This document shows positions 56,709 to 64,000 of a stretch of 64,000 nucleotides of DNA, one piece after another. Made by a program: the position numbers and the translations under genes. This DNA comes from a virus. How positions within the stretch are numbered: the stretch's first letter is position 1; every line of letters starts with the position of its first letter. Location of the stretch: the IMG/VR virus record IMGVR_UViG_3300029882_000009, positions 1 to 64,000 of that record; one strand, 5' to 3'. Under the pieces are notes generated by a model. The model had not been told where the DNA came from. It worked only from the letters and a program-made list of their open reading frames with translations, and did not search any database.

Positions 56709-57221
56709 TTATATATTGCGCAATGCTCGATCATAAATAGCTGCAATTTCTAGAACATGTTCTGCAACAGCATTTTCAAGAAAATGTGTTGCTTGAATAC
56801 CAGAAACCATATGAGGCCAAAAGAGACTATTCTCGTTACGAGATTGTGGTACACCAGTTTCGGGATTGATCCAGTGTAACGCATCAGCATCAACAAGAGG
56901 TATTTCGTGTCTCTCGGTCCCCCACTCAAGCCAACCTGCATGTTCTGAGGTAGCTGTAAGTGTCATACGAACTGTATCCCCGGTTCTTACAATTGCTGTA
57001 AACCATGAGTTACGAAGTTCTTCTGTTAATTCTTTGTCGAAAGGTGGTCTATCCTTATTATACACTAATTCGTCAAGGTTAGCAATAGCCATTGCCTGTA
57101 CAAATAAAATAGCTTCACGAGTTGCTGCATTAAAGGCATTTCTGTATTTCAACGACTCTTTTAAACGCCAATCCCGGAAGTGTTGGCTACTTCCAGCTTT
57201 CATTTTTAGTGCTGAATCCAT
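56709..57221 (-). CDS. HK97 gp10-like head-tail protein
   Basis: 170 residues. The end block TLTATSEHAGWLEWGTERHE, followed by HWINPETGVP and FLENAVAEHVLEIA, matches the HK97-gp10-like 'YAxxxExGTxxHxIxPxxxxxLxF...PFLRPA' pattern with a helical N-terminus. It works at the head-tail joint or tail completion. Ends 5 bases before the terminator gene. Confidence 0.75.
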   Translation of the reverse strand: MDSALKMKAGSSQHFRDWRLKESLKYRNAFNAATREAILFVQAMAIANLDELVYNKDRPPFDKELTEELRNSWFTAIVRTGDTVRMTLTATSEHAGWLEWGTERHEIPLVDADALHWINPETGVPQSRNENSLFWPHMVSGIQATHFLENAVAEHVLEIAAIYDRALRNI

Positions 57222-57227
57222 ATTTTA

Positions 57228-57593
57228 TTATGGCACTATTTTAGGACCTTTTGGGTAACGCGCCCAATAAACAACAGTAGAATGACCTATATAAATATCG
57301 TTGTTGTCATCATGTGTATATTTCCAACCACCGTGTGTTAAGCGAATATATTTAAGTGTTTTTATTGTACCTGTGCCTATCATAGCCATTATTGGCTCTC
57401 CAACATCTGGCATTTTATCTTCTGGTTTAATCCATTCAATAATCTCTTTATGTACCCTATTACTCTTATATATCTGTAAATCACGTTCCTGCTCGCGTTC
57501 ATAACAATCAATACACAACACAATTGTAGTAAAGTTAGGTAATAATTTGGAAATCTTACCATCGTTAGGACAAGATAAGGTGAAGCATTTCAT
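57228..57593 (-). CDS. DUF551-like small protein
   Basis: 121 residues from the ATG behind GGAGAG. An N-terminal zinc part FTLSCPNDGKI ... LCIDCYEREQ, then EWIKPEDKMPDVGEPIMAMI and GHSTVVYWARYPKGP, matches the DUF551 layout (WIxxxDxLPxxxxxVL...yWxpLP). Function unknown. It overlaps the glycosyltransferase stop by 4 bases, so it rides in the glycan cassette. Confidence 0.65.
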   Translation of the reverse strand: MKCFTLSCPNDGKISKLLPNFTTIVLCIDCYEREQERDLQIYKSNRVHKEIIEWIKPEDKMPDVGEPIMAMIGTGTIKTLKYIRLTHGGWKYTHDDNNDIYIGHSTVVYWARYPKGPKIVP

Positions 57594-59299
57594 TTTGTTC
57601 TCTCCAATACAAAATGCATGGTCGATGGCCCTATCCAACCTCCCCAATCAGATTCCTCAAACTGTGATTGTTTATCAGAGGGTTTCCAACCGAACTGTTT
57701 GAATTTGTTAATCCATTGATCGTAATTCCACTTAGTCACATGTAGATCAACACCATTACTCCATGAACTGTCATTCGAAGCAGTGAAAACACAGATCGAA
57801 TCTTCGTGTGTATGTGTGCTTATATTCCAGAACATCATAGTAAGATCGTCTTCGTGAATATGTTCTAGAACCTCAAAAGATGTTACGACATCAAATTTGT
57901 CATACGTGAGGGTAAAAGGTTTTGTTATATCCGCTGTGAAGAAATGATCAGAGTATTTACCCATCCATTCACTATTGCCGTTTGTGATTGGATAATCTGC
58001 ACCTTCTATACCGATTGATAAAACACCTTCACCAAGCATTTGACGTACAAATTTACCTCCAGCGCAGCCAAGATCAAGGTGGGATTCTATATCAAATGAA
58101 AGAAGGCGTTGTACTAATTCCGGATTTCCAGTATTCCACAATGCGCCGAGAGGGTTTTGATAATCCTGCGATTCGTAGGCGATTGGGTATTCGGTCGAAA
58201 TTTTTACTGGTCCATTAACGCCATTGTTGTGCGCGTTTCTATCAATCGCTTGTTTAATGATATTTTCCCAAATATGGATAACACGATCAGGATCGTATTT
58301 ATCCTTAATAGCTGGCATCATAAGTTCGCGATTTTTCTGTTGCCAGTCAGGATCGTTTAGTGCGTTTGAAACTGCAATCGGATAATCGTTGTAATCTGCA
58401 TTATGACCATATTCAACTGTATTGTGCATCCCTCCGCAATTTACAACGAGGGGCACCGCGCCAAAAATCTGGGATTTTATTGTGGACGCTGGGGAAATTT
58501 CCGCATCGAATGTCGAAGGGTAGGTTAGTAACTCTGCTTTTGATAATTCAATAGCTAGTTCATCATGGCTACAATTTTTGAGTGGTAATACACCAAGTTC
58601 CTCATTGCCGTTTTCCCATTTCTCAAACCAAGGACGATCAACATCACACATTCTGTCGTGTGCGATACTGAAACGCCAACAAATTTGTAGGGTAGCATGA
58701 GGAGCACGACGCTTAATTTCCGACCAATAGTTCATAAGACGTTCAAGGCCACGCGTAGGGCAACTACAATACACACAGCGGCCAGGAATACGTTCTACAT
58801 TTATATCAAACGTTGGAACCATAATTGGACATACGCGGATTTTTGATGCTGGCACCCCGTGTTCAATGTAGAGTTTTCTGTGATGCTCATTGAGAAGAAT
58901 TATAAGATCAACATTCTTTAATGCACCGTTCTCAATCTCTTCGTGTGTAAACATATGGTCAGATATTGGAATATCGTGACACAAAAGAACTTGTAATGGT
59001 GCATGTCGTTCTCTCACTAAATTCTTGTTACGCTGGGAGCAATAGACATCGCAATCTGGAGCAGGACCATCTTGATAATTGATATAGGTTACGCCATCAT
59101 AAACACCAGCATGGTCACGACAATCGTTGCGAAAAGTGACCCGATGACCAAGTTTTACAAGATATTTAGCAGTATATTGAGCCTGTTCCTCGCTCCCTCC
59201 AAAATATCTGTTTCCTTCTAAGTGCGATTCAGGCCACCAACCACCAGGAGATCCACCGGAGTCACAATCAATCACTATATTGAGAGAATTTAAATTCAA
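57590..59299 (-). CDS. GT4-like glycosyltransferase fused to a SAM methyltransferase
   Basis: 569 residues, TTG start behind AAGGA. N-terminal half (1-345): FGGSEEQAQYTAKYLVKLGH, YCSCPTRGLERLMNYW, AELLTYPSTFDAEISPASTI, the donor-site layout of a GT-B/GT4 family enzyme. C-terminal part (380-569): LDLGCAGGKFVRQM near 408 (SAM motif I) and FDVVTSFEVLEHIHED near 468 (methyltransferase motif). So one protein both adds and methylates a sugar or its acceptor. Part of the glycan cassette. Confidence 0.8.
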   Translation of the reverse strand: MNLNSLNIVIDCDSGGSPGGWWPESHLEGNRYFGGSEEQAQYTAKYLVKLGHRVTFRNDCRDHAGVYDGVTYINYQDGPAPDCDVYCSQRNKNLVRERHAPLQVLLCHDIPISDHMFTHEEIENGALKNVDLIILLNEHHRKLYIEHGVPASKIRVCPIMVPTFDINVERIPGRCVYCSCPTRGLERLMNYWSEIKRRAPHATLQICWRFSIAHDRMCDVDRPWFEKWENGNEELGVLPLKNCSHDELAIELSKAELLTYPSTFDAEISPASTIKSQIFGAVPLVVNCGGMHNTVEYGHNADYNDYPIAVSNALNDPDWQQKNRELMMPAIKDKYDPDRVIHIWENIIKQAIDRNAHNNGVNGPVKISTEYPIAYESQDYQNPLGALWNTGNPELVQRLLSFDIESHLDLGCAGGKFVRQMLGEGVLSIGIEGADYPITNGNSEWMGKYSDHFFTADITKPFTLTYDKFDVVTSFEVLEHIHEDDLTMMFWNISTHTHEDSICVFTASNDSSWSNGVDLHVTKWNYDQWINKFKQFGWKPSDKQSQFEESDWGGWIGPSTMHFVLERTK

Positions 59300-59301
59300 A
59301 A

Positions 59302-59409
59302 TTAATCCTTAAATGGTCGCTTACACCACATTGTCCAGTAGTGCATAAACACTATTCCCAAATTAAAACTGATAACAGCAATAACTAAGTCTTTTGGTGG
59401 TGTTATCAT
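59302..59409 (-). CDS. 35-residue membrane peptide
   Basis: ATG overlapping the phosphoesterase TGA (ATGA): MITPPKDLVIAVISFNLGIV, then FMHYWTMWCKRPFKD. One hydrophobic helix and a basic end. Short, but well coupled. Function unknown. Confidence 0.45.
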   Translation of the reverse strand: MITPPKDLVIAVISFNLGIVFMHYWTMWCKRPFKD

Positions 59410-59993
59410 ATTTCTACCTCTACCCATCTACGAGCTACGTTAATAACTCTTGTATTATAATGTTGGTATTCTCCTGCGCCTTCGTGAATGTGACCGCAGA
59501 TAAACAACTTTGGATGATGTTTGTCTATATAGGCACGAGCGTATGGACTACCAAGACCGTTGTCACATATCCCAAAAGGCGGCCCATGAGAGACTACAAT
59601 ATCAACATAAGGAAAACTCCATGTTTCCTCTTGCTGCCCTTTACTGGATGTCATATTCCAGTTGAAACAGTTTGGACCAAACAAACTTGTTTCTGAAACA
59701 CCACGAATTGACATTCCATTTGATAGTGTCCATCTGTGGCTTTCTATGCAACAACATGTATGTGTGAAATTACTAGATATTCCATTATCGTGATTCCCGC
59801 TTATCCACACAACTGATTGGTAATTTTCACTTAGTTGATTCAGCCATACTTTAGCTTTGTCATATTCGTGTTGTCTCCAATTTCCAAAATTTGTAAGATC
59901 TCCTGCAATAATCACAACATCAGCTTCTGGCATCATTTCAGGGTCAAACCGCTCAAACTCGCAGTGGATATCAGACATACAAAGAAGTTTCAT
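59406..59993 (-). CDS. calcineurin-like metallophosphoesterase
   Basis: 195 residues. Motifs in order: SDIHCEF, AGDLTNFG, WISGNHDNG, SHGPPFG, FICGHIHEG, the complete metallophosphoesterase metal-ligand set. Substrate unknown; within a glycan cassette a sugar-phosphate or nucleotide-sugar phosphatase is plausible. One-base overlap with the GmhA gene. Confidence 0.88.
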   Translation of the reverse strand: MKLLCMSDIHCEFERFDPEMMPEADVVIIAGDLTNFGNWRQHEYDKAKVWLNQLSENYQSVVWISGNHDNGISSNFTHTCCCIESHRWTLSNGMSIRGVSETSLFGPNCFNWNMTSSKGQQEETWSFPYVDIVVSHGPPFGICDNGLGSPYARAYIDKHHPKLFICGHIHEGAGEYQHYNTRVINVARRWVEVEI

Positions 59994-60703
59994 TACCTTA
60001 ACTCCAACTGTCTGCGCACTTCATCTCTTTTTTCAGGAGTAACGTCATCAAGACCACCACCATGACCTTGAGGGATCTGAATATACATCTGTCGATTTGA
60101 TACCTGAACTTGCGATTTAACAATATCAACAACCTTACGAAAAATCATGTGAGTCATTATTCCATGAATATCCTCACAAATCTGAATATCGTCACTGTTA
60201 ACCACAAGCGGCACCGGAGAATAGATGAGAGCTTCACCACCACCACAACCTGTAAGGGTTATGGTGTCAAGCTTTAGTTCCTTAGCAGCTTTAAGAACTT
60301 CCATAATATTCTTAGAATTCCCACTGCTAGAAATTATAAGGAGACAATCGTAGTTCTGTTTCTTGCGTGTTTTGAATTCATTTTTTAGTTCACAGGCAAG
60401 AGCTTCAACATAGCTTACATCATTACTCCACGCTGTGAGAAGAGGGATATTGTCAGTAAGACATCGAGCATCCATTCCGTGCTCACCGGTCTCAATGGCA
60501 ATTCCTTTAGATAGATCAGCGACAAAATGAGAAGCCATTGCAGCCGAACCACCATTGCCGCAAATCAATAGGCGATGATGATTGCGCCAAACATCATGTA
60601 GTATCTTGGCAACTTTGTCAATTTGTGTAGTGTTGATTTGATCAATGCTTCTAAGAAGATCAATCTTGTACGATTCCGTAGTATTTTTTAGATCTTGGTC
60701 CAT
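59993..60703 (-). CDS. gmhA: phosphoheptose isomerase (GmhA-like, SIS domain)
   Basis: 236 residues. LLICGNGGSAAMASHFVADL near 44-63, ISSSGNSKNIMEVLKAAKE near 125 and ICEDIHGIMTHMI near 175 are the SIS signature and active-site His/Glu of GmhA, which converts sedoheptulose-7-phosphate to heptose-7-phosphate for ADP- or GDP-heptose. A short C-terminal extension (QGHGGGLDDVTPEK) is not in standard GmhA. The neighbouring GT9 enzyme would be the user of the heptose. Confidence 0.85.
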   Translation of the reverse strand: MDQDLKNTTESYKIDLLRSIDQINTTQIDKVAKILHDVWRNHHRLLICGNGGSAAMASHFVADLSKGIAIETGEHGMDARCLTDNIPLLTAWSNDVSYVEALACELKNEFKTRKKQNYDCLLIISSSGNSKNIMEVLKAAKELKLDTITLTGCGGGEALIYSPVPLVVNSDDIQICEDIHGIMTHMIFRKVVDIVKSQVQVSNRQMYIQIPQGHGGGLDDVTPEKRDEVRRQLELR

Positions 60704-62523
60704 TTATGCTTCCCTGCCTTTAAGTTAAGATCCCATGCTCCAAATTCGTTAAATTCATTTTCTTTGTGCCATTCAGGAGATGGAGTGTGCTCTGCAAGTT
60801 CTGCACCTATAGATTGAATACGTGCGACTGTTGGGAATACACATTTTACTTTATTGGCTCGTGCCCACCAGTCAAACTCTCCGTTGATATTGGAAACGTT
60901 AGATCTGTAAAGATTTCCATCAAGGCCATAGATGGCTTCATATCGATCTTCCCACATTGCCCAACCCCAGGGAATAAATGCTTCTTGCTCTTCATATTGA
61001 TAGGGGTTAATGCCTTCAATACTTGATATACGGTTATAGCCAGTAATGGATGTTATTTCAGTATCGTCCTTATACTTGTCTCCAGCCCACACAAACCAAT
61101 CAAGAGCGTCTTTGGATGGAATAGTATCGTCTTCTAGAAATATAACGTAATCAGAGATACTAAAGGCAAGAGGGAGAAGAAATAACTTACTTTCATCAAC
61201 TCCGCGTCGAGGATGGGAAACTATGATTTGAACATCTCCAGCCTTACCACTATCCTTAAAACTCTGTGCGATCTTACGTACTTCTACACATGAGTTGAAA
61301 TTGTTTGTGTCAATATCAATATGAACAAGTACGAGATAATCTTTGATATTGTTACATTTCCCCAGTGCATCAAAAAATTGCTGGGAATATTTTGGCCTTC
61401 GGTAATGAGTTGTAGCAATTACTTTTTTACAGGTTGTTTCAATCTTCATATTGTTGCTTTTCCGATATGATGGAGTCGGACGTTCAAGTATCTTTTCGAT
61501 AGCACTGACAACTTCCGCTGGGGGAATATCCAGACAATGTGGTTGGTCGTCATCAGCCTTATTCATACAAAAGTACTGGCGGCAGGGATAACGCGCACAA
61601 TTATGACGTGCATCGATAGTTACCAGCTTTGTATGTGTCTCGCGCTCTGTGACATCCATAGCCCCAAAATAGGCTACTGTAGGACAATCGAGGGAACCAG
61701 CTAAATGAAAAATGCCCGTATCGGGAGTCAAAACAACATCTGAGGCTTTAAGAACAGCAGCCAGTTCTCTCATACTTAAATCGCCAGAAGCATTGATGAT
61801 TGAAGGATGGTAAGAGGACAGATCGAGTTTTGTAGTGTGGGTAACTATACAAGAATAACCTAATGTACATAGATGATTTAGAACCGCTCTGTGAGTTGAT
61901 TCGCCCCAGTTACGATTATAGCGGGAAGATGTCCAATTATATGCAATGGTAGTATGTTGATCTCCTCGCATAAGAGATACCCAATCTTTACCCCATACTA
62001 TCTCGCTTTCAGTAAGGTAAAAATCAAGATGCTTGTCGTCTCCGGCTTCAATATCGGCCACTTTGCAAAAGGCGTCAACACGATGATCATGGGTTCCGGC
62101 AAGTTCAAGATTCTCTACTACCATACGAAGATCTAGAGTTATATCCCATCGATCACGTTTTTGATTATCTTCTTGTAATGAAAACACACGACGAACATAG
62201 GGGTTATGATCAAAAATCAACATATTCTCACGGTTACACATTACATCGACAATGGCACCGAGAGCTTTTAATTTACGGACTAGTGGAGTAATTAGCAAAA
62301 CGTCGCCAAAACCTGTATCACGCACAACAAGGATGGTGGTGTTTGGAGGAAATGGACCACTATATTGTCTGAATATGTTGTAATGAGCTGCCCCTATAGA
62401 GATAAGAATATCTGCAATTTCATCAGAAACGGTACACTTACCATCCGTAAACTGAATAGTTGCCCCCCCAGCTACAGGTAGTTTAAGTTTAACGTTAGGA
62501 ATTTTGCTAGTGAGGGTCTTCAT
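60688..62523 (-). CDS. GT9 heptosyltransferase-like enzyme fused to a GT2-like glycosyltransferase
   Basis: 611 residues. After a small N-terminal part, VVRDTGFGDVLLITPLVRKL near 47 and VVLTPDTGIFHLAGSLDCP near 253 match heptosyltransferase (GT9) ends. CxxxxCRQYFC near 290 is a Cys cluster. From about 365 a second enzyme: LVHIDIDTNNF, YVIFLEDDTIPSKDALDWF (DxD-like EDD), IPWGWAMWEDRY, typical of a GT-A/GT2 or GnT-I-like fold. It would add heptose and a second sugar in sequence. Overlaps gmhA by 16 bases. Confidence 0.75.
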   Translation of the reverse strand: MKTLTSKIPNVKLKLPVAGGATIQFTDGKCTVSDEIADILISIGAAHYNIFRQYSGPFPPNTTILVVRDTGFGDVLLITPLVRKLKALGAIVDVMCNRENMLIFDHNPYVRRVFSLQEDNQKRDRWDITLDLRMVVENLELAGTHDHRVDAFCKVADIEAGDDKHLDFYLTESEIVWGKDWVSLMRGDQHTTIAYNWTSSRYNRNWGESTHRAVLNHLCTLGYSCIVTHTTKLDLSSYHPSIINASGDLSMRELAAVLKASDVVLTPDTGIFHLAGSLDCPTVAYFGAMDVTERETHTKLVTIDARHNCARYPCRQYFCMNKADDDQPHCLDIPPAEVVSAIEKILERPTPSYRKSNNMKIETTCKKVIATTHYRRPKYSQQFFDALGKCNNIKDYLVLVHIDIDTNNFNSCVEVRKIAQSFKDSGKAGDVQIIVSHPRRGVDESKLFLLPLAFSISDYVIFLEDDTIPSKDALDWFVWAGDKYKDDTEITSITGYNRISSIEGINPYQYEEQEAFIPWGWAMWEDRYEAIYGLDGNLYRSNVSNINGEFDWWARANKVKCVFPTVARIQSIGAELAEHTPSPEWHKENEFNEFGAWDLNLKAGKHKWTKI

Positions 62524-62575
62524 ATGACTCTTTCTTTGATCTATTTACTTAATTATGACACAAATAATCCTATTT

Positions 62576-63088
62576 TTAATCACCCTCGGGGCTTAGTGTT
62601 CTTAAAGGCACCTTGAGATGATGCTTACGTCCACCATCGTCTACGGCGGCTTCTACACGGTAGGTTTGTCCATTACTGTCTACGATACGGTCAAGGAATA
62701 ATATATCTGTAGATGCCGCGTTTGGTACATGATTTACAATTCTATTACAATATAAGAAATGGGTGATGTGCTGGGCCGTGCCTTCCATTTCACTGGTTAA
62801 AATACCTTGCCCTTTCATTGGAATATAAGATTGAATAGTCCCTCTAAATTGTTGAGTTGGGTAGGTCGAAAAATTAATCGTCTGATTCCCTCTCGAAGTT
62901 TCGGTATATGTTGGCCGTAGGCGTGTATAGGTATCGGGCAGTAAATTCCAGTCAATTCCTGTGTGCCAAACACCAGCAGGATTTCCAGAAGGAAAACCAG
63001 TAGGAGCGGAACCTTGACTGACTCCGCTCCCTGGATCGTTCCCTAGACTATTGCCGGGATCATTACCTATTCCGTCTCCGAGAGGCAT
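62576..63088 (-). CDS. head-tail connector-like protein
   Basis: 170 residues. A glycine-rich N-terminal repeat (GNDPGNSLGNDPGSG) then HITHFLYCNRIVNH, then DILFLDRIVDSNGQTYRVEA and KHHLKVPLRTLS, which follow the head-completion/stopper pattern (HxxYxR...D-x-i-x-d-x-g-x-xYxV...). Position between the glycan genes and the right edge suits a neck protein. Moderate confidence. Confidence 0.5.
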   Translation of the reverse strand: MPLGDGIGNDPGNSLGNDPGSGVSQGSAPTGFPSGNPAGVWHTGIDWNLLPDTYTRLRPTYTETSRGNQTINFSTYPTQQFRGTIQSYIPMKGQGILTSEMEGTAQHITHFLYCNRIVNHVPNAASTDILFLDRIVDSNGQTYRVEAAVDDGGRKHHLKVPLRTLSPEGD

Positions 63089-63097
63089 ATAATTTCC

Positions 63098-63919
63098 TTA
63101 TGGTTGAGGTATCGTTCCGGTTGTTGTTGTACGAGAAGCGACAGCCGGATTGGTTACCTGACTCGTTGGGTATTGTGTCGATGTTGTGATGATTGGTGAA
63201 CCATCACCAGAGAACTGATAAGCCGTACTTAATATATGTGTACTGGCATTCCATGTGTTCGTAACACCGGTTACTAGAGACGGAGCGGCTTGTAAGAGAA
63301 CCATGATTTGACCAAACGTTAGACCATGACTGATAGTATACGACATTAAAGTAGCCGCATTCTGTGATGCAGTTGGTGGTGTAGTTGTGAGACTATACCC
63401 TGTTTTATCATTGTTAGTCGTGACGACTACACCACCTACGGAGACTTGGTTGCTGCTGTTTACTGTAGGCAGCCCACCCGAGGTTGTGGGTGCCGCATTC
63501 GGCAGTGCCGTTAAAATGTACGAACTATCTTTCGTAAATACAACTATTGTTACAGCCGGAAGAAACGTGTGACCAGCAAGGGTGACTGTGAGGGGGACAT
63601 GTAACTCTCCATAAGTACTTGGGTCATATGTTATACTATACCCTCCATCACCATAATCGATTAGAGTCATAATCGGTGCGCCTGACGGTTGGGCGCGTGT
63701 TCCGTTTATGAGTTCGCCCGCTGTATTGGGGACTGTTGTAGCCGTAAGTGTAGTGGTTGTGTTTGATGTTAGTGTTGTAGCCCCGATGGTTACTGTCGCT
63801 CCTGGTACAAGAACGCCTGTAGTATCAATCTGTACCCATGAATATGTAACAGGGGCGGCTGAAACGATTGCAGGAGATCCAATAATCGTGAGAGCTAACA
63901 GAAGTTTTAAAAGTCGCAT
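63098..63919 (-). CDS. secreted or virion protein with signal-like N-terminus
   Basis: 273 residues, ribosome site AAGGAAC. MRLLKLLLALTIIGSPAIVS then AAPVT is a clear signal peptide. The rest is Thr/Val/Ser-rich beta repeats (GATVTIGATTLTSNTTTT), like fibre or adhesin material. A signal peptide on a gene in the virion block is unusual. Function unknown; fibre or host-surface protein are options. Confidence 0.5.
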   Translation of the reverse strand: MRLLKLLLALTIIGSPAIVSAAPVTYSWVQIDTTGVLVPGATVTIGATTLTSNTTTTLTATTVPNTAGELINGTRAQPSGAPIMTLIDYGDGGYSITYDPSTYGELHVPLTVTLAGHTFLPAVTIVVFTKDSSYILTALPNAAPTTSGGLPTVNSSNQVSVGGVVVTTNNDKTGYSLTTTPPTASQNAATLMSYTISHGLTFGQIMVLLQAAPSLVTGVTNTWNASTHILSTAYQFSGDGSPIITTSTQYPTSQVTNPAVASRTTTTGTIPQP

Positions 63920-64000
63920 GTTTAGTTCCTTGACCTTGAGGTCTGATGGCTCGTAAAGAGGCGGCCGCTTGATGTTGCAGGATTCAGAAGTGGCAACGCA

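Overview
The window is part of a tailed-phage (siphovirus-like) genome, about 40% GC by eye, from an unidentified bacterial host. A tape measure protein of 2027 residues, a tail tube protein, a tail-assembly-chaperone pair, HK97-gp10-like and tail-terminator-like proteins and a GH108 endolysin show that it is viral. Terminase, portal and capsid genes are not visible and probably lie past the right edge. Several small gene families (a DNRxxQ-type protein, a CxxC protein, an HD-like membrane protein, a tape measure protein with a transglycosylase domain) resemble genes I associate with actinobacterial phages and their metagenomic relatives. Several promoters place the -10 box 5 to 8 bases before an ATG, as expected for leaderless mRNAs. 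Host assignment stays an inference.

Layout. 1-14.6 kb (+): a dense run of small, mostly unrecognised early genes with overlapping stops and starts. It includes a DPBB/RlpA-like protein, an HD-like membrane protein, a two-headed HTH regulator, an excisionase-like HTH protein, tRNA-Gln and an SNF2-type helicase. 14.7-17.7 kb (+): an RNA island with a consensus promoter, several large structured RNA candidates, tRNA-Trp, tRNA-Leu, aberrant tRNA-like genes and a phage-encoded tmRNA, interrupted by four small genes. 17.7-38 kb (+): nucleotide metabolism and replication. This holds intein-split ThyX, MazG-type pyrophosphatases, a Sak4-like ATPase with a DUF669-like SSB, a primase fused to an MCM-like AAA+ helicase, two DNA methyltransferases, a C-family DNA polymerase, a Cas4/RecB-like Fe-S nuclease, a dNMP kinase, a DHH phosphoesterase, dCMP deaminase and a RecU-like nuclease. 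38-64 kb (-): lysis and virion genes, with a GC-richer block at 38-40.6 kb, a second intein gene, tail fibre/tail tip proteins, the tape measure and tail genes, and a glycan cassette (GT4-methyltransferase fusion, metallophosphoesterase, GmhA-like isomerase, GT9-GT2 fusion) inside the tail/head-joining genes.

How the parts work together. ThyX, dCMP deaminase, dNMP kinase and the MazG proteins would feed dTTP synthesis and clean the nucleotide pool for a self-encoded replisome. Sak4, SSB, the RecB-like nuclease and the RecU-like resolvase would support recombination. The tmRNA and tRNAs would support phage translation. The glycan genes probably modify virion proteins or another surface.

Most notable: the RNA island with at least four unexplained structured RNAs; the phage tmRNA; an intein whose linker is antisense to a degenerate HNH endonuclease gene; the primase-MCM-like fusion; and the repeated leaderless promoter pattern. 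Several small genes are broken by a single stop or one-base frameshift, which may be real decay or sequence error.
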